Shown here one piece after another: positions 1-9,365 of a stretch of 64,000 bases of DNA. The DNA comes from Nannochloris sp. 'desiccata' (lineage: Eukaryota > Chlorophyta > Trebouxiophyceae > Chlorellales > Chlorellaceae): assembly GCA_019044685.2 (NCBI GenBank), contig JAGTXX020000005.1, positions 186,001-250,000 of the forward strand. Direction: 5' to 3'. How positions within the stretch are numbered: position 1 is the first letter of the stretch; each line of letters begins with the position of its first letter. The position numbers and the translations under genes were made by a program. Under the pieces are notes generated by a model that did not search any database, had not been told where the DNA came from, and saw only the letters and a program-made list of their open reading frames with translations.

Positions 1-44
1 AATATAAATTATTACAAAAGAAAGAAAGAAAGAAACTCCCATCG

Positions 45-850
45 TCACCATAAAAAGGGGACTAGTCTCCAGCGTGTAGCCTTGTATCGACTAAACTGCG
101 ACCTAAAATGTTTCTCTAGAACCTCCTCCTCATCCAGTATTCTTCCGACTGCAAAAGAGAAGTTAAAATTAAATAAAAACCCCATGAGAAGAACTGCATT
201 CATCTCTTGCGGTGTTAGTTGCAGCCCAGCAGAGAGCTCGAGGCTTTCGCCTTTGAGAACTCCACGGCGAGATTAATAGGTACAATAACAACAATAGAAA
301 CAAATCAAGGGCTCTTTCGTAACTTACGCAGGGCTGAAAATAATATTGGGCTTACTACGAGCCAATAAGACCATCTTCTAAATAGCAGACTTGGTCCCCC
401 AAGGAAGAACAGCAGGCCAGGAATACTATATATTAATCCAGTATAGCTGGGATGCATCAGCCAACGGTAGGGACCCGTGGTGATCAAGCTATGCCGTTTA
501 CGAATTGTAACTTCAAAGGTAAAGAAATGACCCAAAGTCTGCATCGCCCACAGTCGAAGTAACGAGCCACCAAGGGCCCCAACAGTGGCTAGAATTTCCA
601 GGATAGTCCATGGACGGTGGATAGGAGATGCCGGGGAAGTACAAAACCACAATGTTAAGCTTATAAAACCAAGAAAGAAACTGAGATTGAAGTAGACGAA
701 CCAGCGCTTCCAATATTTATCTTGAGGTTTATCTCCTGCTGTCATCGACGGGGGCGGGGCACGTTGCCGGAGACTCAAGCCGGTTAATAAGGTCCCTAGT
801 ATAGCCGCTATGGCCTTTTGCATTTCAAAGTTCGTATATAACATGAGCAT
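45..850 (-). CDS. isoprenylcysteine carboxyl methyltransferase-like (ICMT/PEMT-fold) membrane protein
   Basis: Two exons, 850-328 and 148-45, joined across a GTAAGT donor (327) and a TTTTGCAG acceptor (149); about 208 aa. Read without the splice, the protein stops early at 305 and lacks the family's C-terminal motif; the second exon supplies it (RILDEEEVLEKHF, then RLVPFLW before the stop). The middle carries GPYRWLMHPSYTG, typical of the S-adenosylmethionine-binding part of ICMT/phospholipid-methyltransferase-fold enzymes, with about four hydrophobic segments. Such enzymes methylate small molecules or prenylated C-termini in membranes; the substrate cannot be told here. A TGTAA (reverse complement at 12-16) follows the stop by about 30 nt. 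The start at 850 is the first ATG of the open frame; an upstream exon is possible. Confidence 0.72.
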
Positions 851-1135
851 AAGGTATTTTTTTACAGAAAAAAATAGTAATTTATTGGTAGTTTTAAACT
901 TTCGGAACTAATTTGGTAATTACCTAAAATTCAAAGTATGGGAACAAGAGTGAAAAATTCAATGGGAGTATCTTAGCAAACAAAAATGCGTTTAATAAAA
1001 AAGCAGGAACACCAGAACGTTGAAATGGGGGAAATTGTTTTTATTCAAAGGATTTGAACCGCTTTTGAAAATCCTGGACCCGCAGCGAAGAAAAACAGAA
1101 AACTAATGTCCAACTTCCTTCGCAGAATACAAAGG

Positions 1136-1429
1136 CTAATTGGATACCGCATAGTTTGGTTTTATAGCTGATTGAACTCCGTAATTTACTGGGGGTCCTG
1201 GAAGCGGCTCCAATGGAATACCGGTTTCAGGCCGGGTCGGTGGCGGTGGGTAATTTGCACTGGCTACAGGAGATTGCGTTGGCCCGTGATGTGGCCCGTG
1301 ATGCATTTTACTCTTAGTTTTTTTCCTTTTATGTCGTCTACGTAACTTTCTGCCGACTGTGATGGCTAACCAGATGAATCGTCCCCAAACCATGGATCTC
1401 TTTTTCAAGTTATAGCCTTGGATAGGCAA
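1136..1429 (-). CDS. doubtful small Pro/His-rich ORF, unknown
   Basis: A 97-aa frame with ATG and stop. It has a short hydrophobic stretch (FIWLAITVG), a strongly basic patch (KLRRRHKRKKTKSK), a duplicated HHGP motif and a Pro-rich tail (YPPPPTRPETG). I recognise no family. It lies head to head with the ribosomal protein gene and could be real, part of a spliced gene, or chance. No splice consensus or homology argument settles it. Confidence 0.3.
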   Translation of the reverse strand: MPIQGYNLKKRSMVWGRFIWLAITVGRKLRRRHKRKKTKSKMHHGPHHGPTQSPVASANYPPPPTRPETGIPLEPLPGPPVNYGVQSAIKPNYAVSN

Positions 1430-1673
1430 TTACGTTGATATATGGTACATTACAGTGCTCCTGAAGAGTCTCAATACTCAAATTTCCGCAAAAAGTAGCC
1501 CAAAGTGACAGAAAAGCCTGTTTAAATTTGCTTAGATGGTCAATGAATTCAGCCTGAAATCTGACTTCATAGAATGAATAATTCATTGAATTGTCCCCGG
1601 CAAATAGGCTGCCTCCAAAATAATTTTAATGGCTTGAACTTGGCCGCCTCTGCATCATTTTTTGGTAGTGAAA

Positions 1674-2608
1674 ATGGTCTCATTACGCCTCCAGAAGAGG
1701 CTCGCCGCCGCCGTGCTCGGCTGCGGTGAGCGCAAGGTGTGGCTTGACCCCAATGAGGTCACTGACATCTCCATGGCTAACTCTCGTAAGTATCCGATGC
1801 ATTAATTCGGGGCTAATTCAAATAGATGCAATGAAAGGAACATCTGCGGCAGTGGAAAAATGAAATTAGCGAGCTTCTACAGCATTTGATGCAACATCAC
1901 AAATTGAATGATAATATGGCTCGGCGGCCAGCAGCGACTACTTTGGAAGCAAGAGCACTGTTATCTCGCAGCAACACTTAGTAATTGTTTGACAGCCGGA
2001 AAGCAGAGGGTTCTCACTGTCCAGTGGTTACTTTTAAACATTTAAAGTCTCACTGGGTTGGAATTAACAAGTCTTGTTGCATATGTGGTTAAAACTTACC
2101 CTGCCGTCCCCATTTTTACTTTAATACAGGCCAAAACGTGAGAAAGTTGATCAAGGATGGTTTCATTATCCGCAAGCCCACTAAGATTCACTCTCGCTCT
2201 CGTGCCCGTGCCTCCGCTGAGGCCAAGGCCAAGGGTCGCCACACTGGCTACGGTAAGCGCCGTGGTACCCGCGAGGCTCGTTTGCCCACTAAGATCCTTT
2301 GGATCCGCCGTATGCGTGTGCTCCGTCGTTTGCTGAAGAAATACAGGGATAGCAAGAAAATCGATCGCCATTTGTATCATGAACTTTACGTGAAGACCAA
2401 GGGTAACGTATACAAGAACAAGCGTGTGTTGATTGAGGCTATTCACAAGCAGAAGGCTGAGAAACTCCGTGAGAAGACTATTGCCGACCAGCTCGAGGCT
2501 CGTCGTTCTAAGAACAAGGCCACTCGTGTCCGCAAGGCCAAGGCAAGGGAGGAGCGCTTGACGTCTGGCATTGTAGCGACCCCTGACAGCAAGGCCGCTG
2601 CTCAATAG
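1674..2608 (+). CDS. RPL19: 60S ribosomal protein L19 (eL19)
   Basis: Two exons, 1674-1785 and 2130-2608, give 196 aa, the usual eL19 length. Exon 1 encodes [18 protein letters not shown] and the WLDPNE motif; the phase-1 junction restores [13 protein letters not shown]. The second exon is highly basic ([30 protein letters not shown]), with the family's long C-terminal helix rich in Lys and Arg. It is a structural protein of the cytosolic large subunit. The 344-nt intron directly after a short 5' exon is the longest clear intron in the window. A TGTAA at about 2646-2650 lies 40 nt past the stop. The family assignment is essentially certain. Confidence 0.97.
1786..2129 (+). other. long first intron of RPL19
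   Basis: GTAAGT...TACAG intron of 344 nt, about three times longer than most introns here. Ribosomal-protein introns often host snoRNAs. I see fragments resembling a C box (ATGATA near 1910) but no convincing D box or H/ACA architecture, so no RNA is called. Confidence 0.7.
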
Positions 2609-2832
2609 ATAGTCAATTTAGGTTTCTCTGTTAGTAAGATGCACATGTAACATAATATTTCGCTACAAAGAAAGTAGTAAATTCTGTTTCAGGAGTTGCC
2701 AGAGTGATCAACTCAAATTTTGATGAACAGCTTCAAGGAAGCAGCAGATCTGCGCACTTTGAGAGTGTGCGAGGCTTATAGCCACCACAAAACCTAACCT
2801 TTTCGTTAACTCTATAAATCTTTAATTCCTTT

Positions 2833-2852
2833 TGGGTGCCTAGAAGCACCCA
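2833..2852 (+). repeat. 7-bp hairpin upstream of the J-domain gene
   Basis: TGGGTGC, a 6-nt loop and GCACCCA form a perfect 7-bp inverted repeat about 110 nt before the ATG at 2965. It probably falls in the 5' leader or promoter. Function unknown. Confidence 0.4.
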
Positions 2853-2964
2853 GCCCGGGAAGGTTGATTTAAATACGAATTCCAAGATCAAACTCGCCCA
2901 AAATAATATCTTACATTATCATATCATTTTCTTGCACAAGAGCTTGCGCTTCGCCGTTCTAACG

Positions 2965-4110
2965 ATGGCATCATCGAGCACTCGGTGCTTTGCAGCAGGA
3001 CTGCCCAAAGCACTCCGTTTACGGCTTTTTTCTAACAAAAGAAGACATTCATTACGAACTGTCTCCGCTACGTTGGCTTCCGATTCCTATGTTTTACCAA
3101 GCGGTATGATTGACTACTACGAAGTTCTCGGCATCGATGACACTGCAACAGAGAAGGAAATCAAATCTGCTTGGCGTGATCTTTGTAAAGTCTGCCACCC
3201 TGACATCTCAGGAGACGACGTTGGTCACAATCTTTGCATTATTTTAAATGAAGCTTACGAAGTTTTATCAGATCCAGAGCAACGCCGTGAATACAACCAC
3301 GCCCTGGATGAAGCTCTCGCTGACGAGCTTGATGGATATACAGGAGAACCTCTCTCAAAGTGGATGGCCAATACAAAAATGGGTAAAAACTCAAATGCTG
3401 ATGAATCTCGAGGCGTCTTTGTCGATGAGTTATCTTGTATAGGTTGCAAACAATGTGTTTGGTGTGCTCCTGCGACATTCCGTATGGAAGAAGACTATGG
3501 TCGGAGTAGAGTGTTTGCGCAATGGCTTGATCAGGAAGACGACATCCAGGCGGCTATGGAGTCATGCCCTGTTAGCTGTATTCACTGGGTAGAAAAAGAA
3601 GACCTTCCTGCCTTAGAATTTGTTACTCAATATAAAGTACCGCGAGTTGATGTCGGTGTTATGATGTCTGGCCAGGGCGGTTCGGTGATAGACGTCTGGA
3701 ACGCCACAGGCAAATTTTTAAAAGATAGAGAAGAACGGAGAAAAGCACGAGAACGAGCAGCAAAATACTCAAAGGCACAAGCGGAAGCACGCGCTGCAGC
3801 TGCAGAACAGTTGATCAGGCAGCAACAAGGTTGGTGGTTCAGTAAAGTCGCAGATAAATTGGGAATTAACGAGGCTGCTGGGAAAATATATGCTTCTATG
3901 GATGAAAATCTTAATGGGGGCGGTAGGTACTCATCAGCTTCTTCTTCTGAAGAGGACGAATACTCTGGTTATCAACGTGTAGGACGTAGGAGACGTAGTA
4001 GGACACGTGATGGTGAGAATTATGGAGCGAGAGGGGATAATGGTGGACGTGTGCCTGCGGAAAGAGCCTTGGTGCCAGTGGCTGTAGGTAGGCGGGCGTG
4101 GGAAAAATAA
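2965..4110 (+). CDS. chloroplast J-domain/4Fe-4S ferredoxin fusion protein (CDJ3-5 type)
   Basis: Intronless, 381 aa from the ATG at 2965; the frame is open upstream but that ATG begins a Ser/Arg-rich transit-peptide-like leader. Residues about 49-113 form a J domain (YYEVLGI, HPD in CHPDISG), which stimulates Hsp70 ATPase. About 30 residues later comes a bacterial-type ferredoxin domain: CIGCKQCVWC followed by CPVSCIHWV, ligands for a 4Fe-4S cluster. The tail has a charged coiled-coil-like stretch and an Arg/Ser-rich end. Chlamydomonas CDJ3-CDJ5 share this architecture and work with plastid HSP70B; a redox-sensing co-chaperone role is family knowledge and inference. A small hairpin (2833-2852) sits in the leader region. 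Confidence 0.9.
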   Translation: MASSSTRCFAAGLPKALRLRLFSNKRRHSLRTVSATLASDSYVLPSGMIDYYEVLGIDDTATEKEIKSAWRDLCKVCHPDISGDDVGHNLCIILNEAYEVLSDPEQRREYNHALDEALADELDGYTGEPLSKWMANTKMGKNSNADESRGVFVDELSCIGCKQCVWCAPATFRMEEDYGRSRVFAQWLDQEDDIQAAMESCPVSCIHWVEKEDLPALEFVTQYKVPRVDVGVMMSGQGGSVIDVWNATGKFLKDREERRKARERAAKYSKAQAEARAAAAEQLIRQQQGWWFSKVADKLGINEAAGKIYASMDENLNGGGRYSSASSSEEDEYSGYQRVGRRRRSRTRDGENYGARGDNGGRVPAERALVPVAVGRRAWEK

Positions 4111-4771
4111 TAGTAGGAGCCCTCCCTCTCCTTTGTGGTGATGACACCTGATACTGCAATTGTTTTTTCTCTTTTCTGTTCTTGATACTAATTCTGAAGA
4201 GTACTACTACTGTCTCTAAAACGAACTCTCTTCTCTCTAAATATCTTTCACTTTTCCGGCTTTGGAAATACATATCTCGAGATAATAAAATGCTTAAATT
4301 AAACGAATGAATGAATATCTTTTCTCTCTCTTTTTCTTCCCTAGTTTCATCAATTTTCACTGCCTTTCTTTTCATAGTCGTCCTTTACACCCCCTTCCAG
4401 CTCTCTTACGTAGACCAGAGAGAGAAGAGGCGTGGCTGCCAACTGGCTCGTGTACTACCAATAAAATTCCTGCAATTGTAAATATAAAGTGACATTTAGA
4501 AACAGTGCTATATTTTATTCAAACTTAGAAAGAGAAGGATAGCATAAAAACAGGCTATCCTCTTCCCTGTAGACACAACATGTATTGCCCAGGTGAGTCA
4601 ACAGGGCGCTGCCAGTGACTCAACTTTCCTTGTTGCTGGTTGATTCAAAGCCAGAATGTAACCACGCGATTCTAAAAATTTGGATCATTTCAATAGCTAG
4701 ATCTAATACCAATAATCTTGTGCCTTGAAACTGTGAAGCTTTCCCCATTTTAATCTGATCTCGTTCACAAA
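4111..4771. other. intergenic, no gene seen
   Basis: 660 bp between two plus-strand genes. It holds pyrimidine-rich stretches (about 4315-4345) and short GAATGAATGAAT repeats, consistent with the 3' UTR of the J-domain gene and the promoter of the CHI-fold gene. No convincing ORF. Confidence 0.6.
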
Positions 4772-5530
4772 ATGTCACGATTTTCAACCAGGGGAGATGC
4801 AAACAGTTTGCTCATTGCAAGCAGCTCATCCCCTGGCACCTCCCAAACTACCCCTTTGTTTGCTAGCTTAGGATGGGGCATGTTTGGAGCCATGCCTTCT
4901 GGTGCATTATCTATCAAGGAAAAGAGAACTGGCGTCGACTTTCCGGCAGAATTCTGTTTCCGCAAGGGCCAGCGCAACTGCCCTACAATCACCGGCGCAG
5001 GATCCCGAGTCAAAAAGATTGCTGGAATCAAGTCCCTGGATATCTACGCGTTGGGACTGTATGTTGACCAAAAAGCAGCTCATGCTTTGCTCAACCGACG
5101 CTTTGCTAATAAAAAATCTTCCCCAGAAAAACTAGCCAAAGATCCAGCCTTGTTCACAGAGCTCTGTAAAGCTGACAACATTGAGAAATCTTTAGTCCTC
5201 GTCATGACGTCCAAATTAGTAAATAAACATAACTTTTTAGAAGCTCTGGAGGACCGTCTCACACCACCGCTCACTAAATTAAAAGAACTGGCCGCTTTAG
5301 AAGATTTCAAACGCCAATTCGATGGAGTCGACATTAAAAAAGGGCTTAAAATTTCATTTAATTTTACAAAAGGTAAAGTAGTCACAAAGGCAGGGGATAA
5401 GGAGTTGTCAACGCTGTCAAATAAAGCTTTAGTGTCCAACCTATTGGATTCATATCTTGGCAACGCTCCAGTGTCGCCTCGTGCAAAGGAGGAATTTGCT
5501 GCTGGGTTAGCACAGATGCTTGTTTCTTAA
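4772..5530 (+). CDS. chalcone isomerase-fold protein (FAP/CHI-like)
   Basis: Intronless, 252 aa. It reads through the chalcone-isomerase fold: GVDFPAEF, GAGSRVKKIAGIKSLDIYALGLYVD, a helical middle, and ...ISFNFTKGKVV... near the end, closing with a helix ending FAAGLAQML. Algae lack flavonoid-pathway CHI in the strict sense, and CHI-fold proteins there are mostly fatty-acid-binding (FAP) types, often plastidic. The N-terminal 40 residues are Ser-rich and could be a weak transit peptide. Assignment to the fold is good; substrate and location are inference. Confidence 0.8.
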   Translation: MSRFSTRGDANSLLIASSSSPGTSQTTPLFASLGWGMFGAMPSGALSIKEKRTGVDFPAEFCFRKGQRNCPTITGAGSRVKKIAGIKSLDIYALGLYVDQKAAHALLNRRFANKKSSPEKLAKDPALFTELCKADNIEKSLVLVMTSKLVNKHNFLEALEDRLTPPLTKLKELAALEDFKRQFDGVDIKKGLKISFNFTKGKVVTKAGDKELSTLSNKALVSNLLDSYLGNAPVSPRAKEEFAAGLAQMLVS

Positions 5531-5816
5531 GTATAACTAAGTATTAATAGACAATACGATGTGTTTCTGTTTTAAACTGTGTTTCTTTGTTTTCCTTTGC
5601 TGCATTGTGTCTGAGCTTTTGCCGATCGGGTTTCCATGTTTTTTTTAGCGTTTTTTCTTTCTTTTTGATTCCTATAATACCCCTTCCCTTTTCGATTACT
5701 TCTTTCAATCATATTACATAATGTTTCTACATCCATGATGATTCTTTAAACACAACAGCAACAGCCGGGATGAAAATTCTATCGCTCAGTACTGAAAAAC
5801 TGTATCGAATCCAAAT
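5531..5816. other. convergent 3' region
   Basis: Space between the stops of the CHI-fold gene (+) and OTU1 gene (-). T-rich; a TGTAA on the minus strand (complement of 5714-5718) lies about 100 nt past the OTU1 stop. Confidence 0.55.
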
Positions 5817-7167
5817 TTAGTATTCAGTGAAATTCTGATGTCCAGTCGATTGAGCATGCATTACCGCTTCTTTTTCTCCCTTCAAGCCAATCTTACACAC
5901 ACCGCACCGTAATGTAAAATTCGCTGTATCAGTAAACTGCCTCGATTTATGCGCTTTAGCCACTAATCTCGCCGCTCCAGCCATCACCACCTCCAATTTG
6001 GCGCTGGTAATAGCCATAGAAACCACGTCCCTACTCTCTGCTGTCCCCACTCCCGCAGCTACAGCCAACGCATCATAATGTAATCCATCATATACCAGCA
6101 TAACACGCTCGGCATACCCTTCTCCTTGCCCATAAATGTCGACTCTTTCGGTTTGGATATCAAAAGCAGCGATTTCTTTCTTCAAATGCTTTGATAATAT
6201 ACTGAGCTCAATAGCTCCACCCCATCGTCTGCTATCTGTAATCCATGCAGCATACTCTGTGGGGTCTTTGCCCAAGACGGCTTCGTTCCATTCAAAAGGG
6301 TCGGCGAGTACTGCTTGTGCAACGATGGATCGAAGGGAAGACGCGGCGCCTCGTCCTCCTTTAGCCACATACCCCACGGCAGAGAATAAGCAGCTATTAT
6401 CATCTGCAACGATACGGCGGACAATGGCTGTGCCATCAGGTAGAGGCTCAAAGATTGGTTGGCCTTTTGGGGTAGTGGCCAACGAAGAAAGCGTGGCTGG
6501 GCCGGCACTATTCTTAGTCGCAGAAGGAGCGAGGTGGTGTTGTGGTGCTGCTGTCGCTGTTGCTGCCGGTGGTGGAGGGGCTGAAGTACTAGCTAGAGGC
6601 CCGATATCTTCCCCAAGAGACGCAGCAATAGCTCGTGCTAATTGTTCATCTTCAGAGAGCCCTGCAACTGTGAAAGCACCTCCTCCTGCTCCGCCTATTG
6701 GAGAGGTCAGCTCCTGAGAATTAAAATGAGCCGAGCCTGCTACAGCTGCCGCTGTTCCAGCACCTTCTGCTGTAGCTGCTGTAGACAGTGTAGCAGGCGG
6801 CGCTGCTGCCGTACTGCCAGCGATTTGTCTGACAGTAAGACTATCGCCTGTTTGAATACCCAAGGCTCCTACTGTAGTAGCAGCGCTGTTTTGGAGATCT
6901 AAAGACTTGGGCGGGAAGCCGGCGAGGATGTCTAGTGATTCAACAGCTACACCAGTTTTCTCAGCTACAAGAGATAGGAAGTCTGCCAATGGAGTATCAG
7001 CTTCTATACCTGCAGTTTGGAAGGGATAGTAAGGTGAGATACAGATTCTTGAAATATGTTTCAGATCAGATTATCGCGGTCAGTCTATTAAAGGAAAATA
7101 AAACAGTGAAGTAGTTCATACCGCTGAGGGTGGCTTGACCTGACGGTCCACGAACTCTCAGCAACAT
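5817..7167 (-). CDS. OTU1/YOD1-type ubiquitin thioesterase with UIM and C2H2 finger
   Basis: Two exons: 7167-7122 (MLLRVRGPSGQATLSG) and 7009-5817; about 412 aa. Order: a UBX-like N-terminal domain split by the intron; an Ala-rich linker containing a UIM-like helix (SEDEQLARAIAASLGE, residues about 133-148); an OTU cysteine protease domain with catalytic DNSC (Asp219, Cys222) and a late His in GLHYDAL; a C-terminal C2H2 finger (CGVCKIGLKG...HAQSTGH). Yeast Otu1 and human YOD1 trim ubiquitin on Cdc48/p97 clients in ER-associated degradation; the UBX-like domain binds Cdc48. The first exon is only 46 nt and its phase-1 join is needed for a normal N-terminus. The gene is divergent from GLDH, with ATGs 221 bp apart. 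Confidence 0.9.
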
Positions 7168-7388
7168 GGTTAAATATCCAGGCTTCAGTAAATTTCGAAA
7201 TGATCTAGTGTATGAAACCGACGCTGTAATTTAAATGTAACATTTCCGGTGGTTCAAAAGCCTCTCAGAATTTTCTATCGCATATTCGTTTATTTTCTAA
7301 ATTGTATACATTGTACAAACTCGTAACTACACATCGAAACTTGTTAATATAATTTTAGTGCCTTATTTACGGCACATTTGCTATCTCA

Positions 7389-9287
7389 ATGCCGCCGGCA
7401 CATGAGAAGCTCGCGAGCATTTCTCGCCATCTGGCTGCACGCTGGCTCCGTCACGCCCAACAACAAACTACACAACAATGTCGCCGCCAATACTCTGCTT
7501 CCTCAGGCCCTCCGCCTACGGGGTATGAAGCATTTGCCAATCCCGTCAAAACTCACATCCCCTCCACACAAGAAGCAGCTTCAATATCTCGCCGCAACGC
7601 GATCGTAGCAGGGACACTCTTTGTTGCAGCAGGTGCTGGATACTATACATCTCTAGTAAATAAAAAATCCGACCTTTCTACAACACAACAAGATATTCTG
7701 AAGCCGCCTACAGAGCAACATTTAATCAATTGGTCGGGGACTCACGAAGTGAACGTTTCAAAATACTATCAACCTGAATCTTTAGTGGAGTTAGAAACCA
7801 TTGTGAAACATGCACAAGATGTTGGCCAAAAACTACGTTGTGTAGGATCTGGGCTCTCCCCAAATGCACTTGCTTTCGAACAGCAGGGTATGGTGAGCTT
7901 GGCCTTGATGGACAAAATCCTTTTTATAGACTCAAAACAAGGCACAGTAACCGTCCAAGCTGGTGCACGTGTCCAAGAAGTTGCAGACATACTTCGGCCA
8001 CATGGATTAACTTTACAAAATTACGCTAGTATACGAGAACAAACTATTGGAGGCTTTACACAGGTCTCTGCCCACGGCACTGGTGCCGCCATCCCGCCAG
8101 TTGATGATAGCGTTGTGGCATTAAAGTTAGTGACACCTGCATTAGGAACTATCGAATTATCAAAAGAACGCGATCCAGAGCTGTTTTATATGGCAAGGGT
8201 AGGGCTAGGGTGTCTTGGGGTTGTAGTGGAAGTGACGATGCAGTGTGTCCCCGCTTACCGACTGGAAGAACAGACTTTTGTGACGACCGGAGCAGAAGTG
8301 AAGGCAAACCATGCGACTTGGTTACGCGACAATAAGCATTTACGGTATATGTGGATTCCTAGCACTGATGCAGTGGTGGTAGTACAGTGCAATGAAGAAG
8401 GCAGTGAGGCGGGGAAGAAAGCGGCCGTGGAGGCAGCGGCAAGAAGAAAGAAGGGAAAGGAATATTCCACACTATTTGAACAGGTAGAGCCTATGCGTAC
8501 GTTGGCAGTGAGTAAAGGTGCAGTATCTCCTGACGAGGCAGCTTCTCTATCAGCTACTCAACTCCGTGACGCTTTGCTTGCTGTGGCACCGTTGGATTCA
8601 AACTGGGTAGCAGCTGTCAATGCAGCTGAAGCAGAAGTTTGGAAGCGAAGTGCAGGTACGCGATCTGGATGGAGTGATGAGATTCTAGGCTTTGATTGTG
8701 GGGGACAACAATGGGTATTAGAAGTAGCCTTTCCTTGCGGCATTTTAGATTCTCCAAATCTAGTTGACATAAAATACATGGACGAGTTGCAAGCGTTAAT
8801 TATAAAGCACAATATACCTGCACCTGCCCCTATAGAACAGCGGTGGACATCTTCCAGTGCCTCCCCCATGAGCCCTGCTTATAGTAGTAGTAGCAGTAGT
8901 AGTAAAAGTAACAGTGGAGGGTCTGGGTCATCTCCAGGGTCAAATAATCTAGAAACTAGTTCTAAAGAAATTCATAGTTGGGTTGGGATTATTATGTACC
9001 TGCCAGAAGAAGACCTTGAAAAGAGAAAAGAGGTGACTGCAGCCTTTAAAAAGTATGGGGCATTAGTGGAGAAGCATTTGTTAGGGAAATATGGGGCAGT
9101 AGAGCATTGGGCCAAGATAGAAGTGCCGTATTTAGGAGATGGCAAGAGTCAAGATGAAGAAATCGTGGCGACGATGAAGGCGAGATTGGGGAAGAAATAT
9201 CCTTTAGAAAAGTTTAATGCTGCGAGAAAGAGGCTTGACCCTAAGAACATACTTGGAAACGATTTAGTCGATACTTTATTAACATAA
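7389..9287 (+). CDS. GLDH: L-galactono-1,4-lactone dehydrogenase, mitochondrial
   Basis: Intronless, 632 aa. It catalyses the last step of plant-type ascorbate synthesis, passing electrons to cytochrome c in the mitochondrial intermembrane space, and in plants also assists complex I assembly. The N-terminal 60 residues are Arg/Ser/Gln-rich (presequence), then a transmembrane segment (IVAGTLFVAAGAGYY). FAD-binding PCMH domain: VGSGLSPNAL near residue 150 and QTIGGFTQVSAHGTG. The plant-type Leu in SGLSP, rather than the His of gulonolactone oxidases, fits non-covalent FAD. The C-terminus RKRLDPKNILGNDL matches the ALO family. A Ser/Gly-rich insertion (around residues 492-517) lies just before the HSWVGIIMYLP block. 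Confidence 0.93.
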   Translation: MPPAHEKLASISRHLAARWLRHAQQQTTQQCRRQYSASSGPPPTGYEAFANPVKTHIPSTQEAASISRRNAIVAGTLFVAAGAGYYTSLVNKKSDLSTTQQDILKPPTEQHLINWSGTHEVNVSKYYQPESLVELETIVKHAQDVGQKLRCVGSGLSPNALAFEQQGMVSLALMDKILFIDSKQGTVTVQAGARVQEVADILRPHGLTLQNYASIREQTIGGFTQVSAHGTGAAIPPVDDSVVALKLVTPALGTIELSKERDPELFYMARVGLGCLGVVVEVTMQCVPAYRLEEQTFVTTGAEVKANHATWLRDNKHLRYMWIPSTDAVVVVQCNEEGSEAGKKAAVEAAARRKKGKEYSTLFEQVEPMRTLAVSKGAVSPDEAASLSATQLRDALLAVAPLDSNWVAAVNAAEAEVWKRSAGTRSGWSDEILGFDCGGQQWVLEVAFPCGILDSPNLVDIKYMDELQALIIKHNIPAPAPIEQRWTSSSASPMSPAYSSSSSSSKSNSGGSGSSPGSNNLETSSKEIHSWVGIIMYLPEEDLEKRKEVTAAFKKYGALVEKHLLGKYGAVEHWAKIEVPYLGDGKSQDEEIVATMKARLGKKYPLEKFNAARKRLDPKNILGNDLVDTLLT

Positions 9288-9365
9288 TTAAATTCATGTG
9301 CCTTAGTTTACACACGACTTGTTTGAAATAAGAAACCAAAAAGCGACGATAACTTTAAATTTTTT

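Noticed and set aside
1030..1130. Possible tRNA (T-loop-like GGTTCAAATCC on the minus strand)
   Set aside because: The T stem has a mismatch and no acceptor, D or anticodon arm can be built around it.
2096..2605. 169-aa open frame antisense to RPL19
   Set aside because: It mirrors the Lys/Arg-rich coding strand; no start context, splice support or family features.
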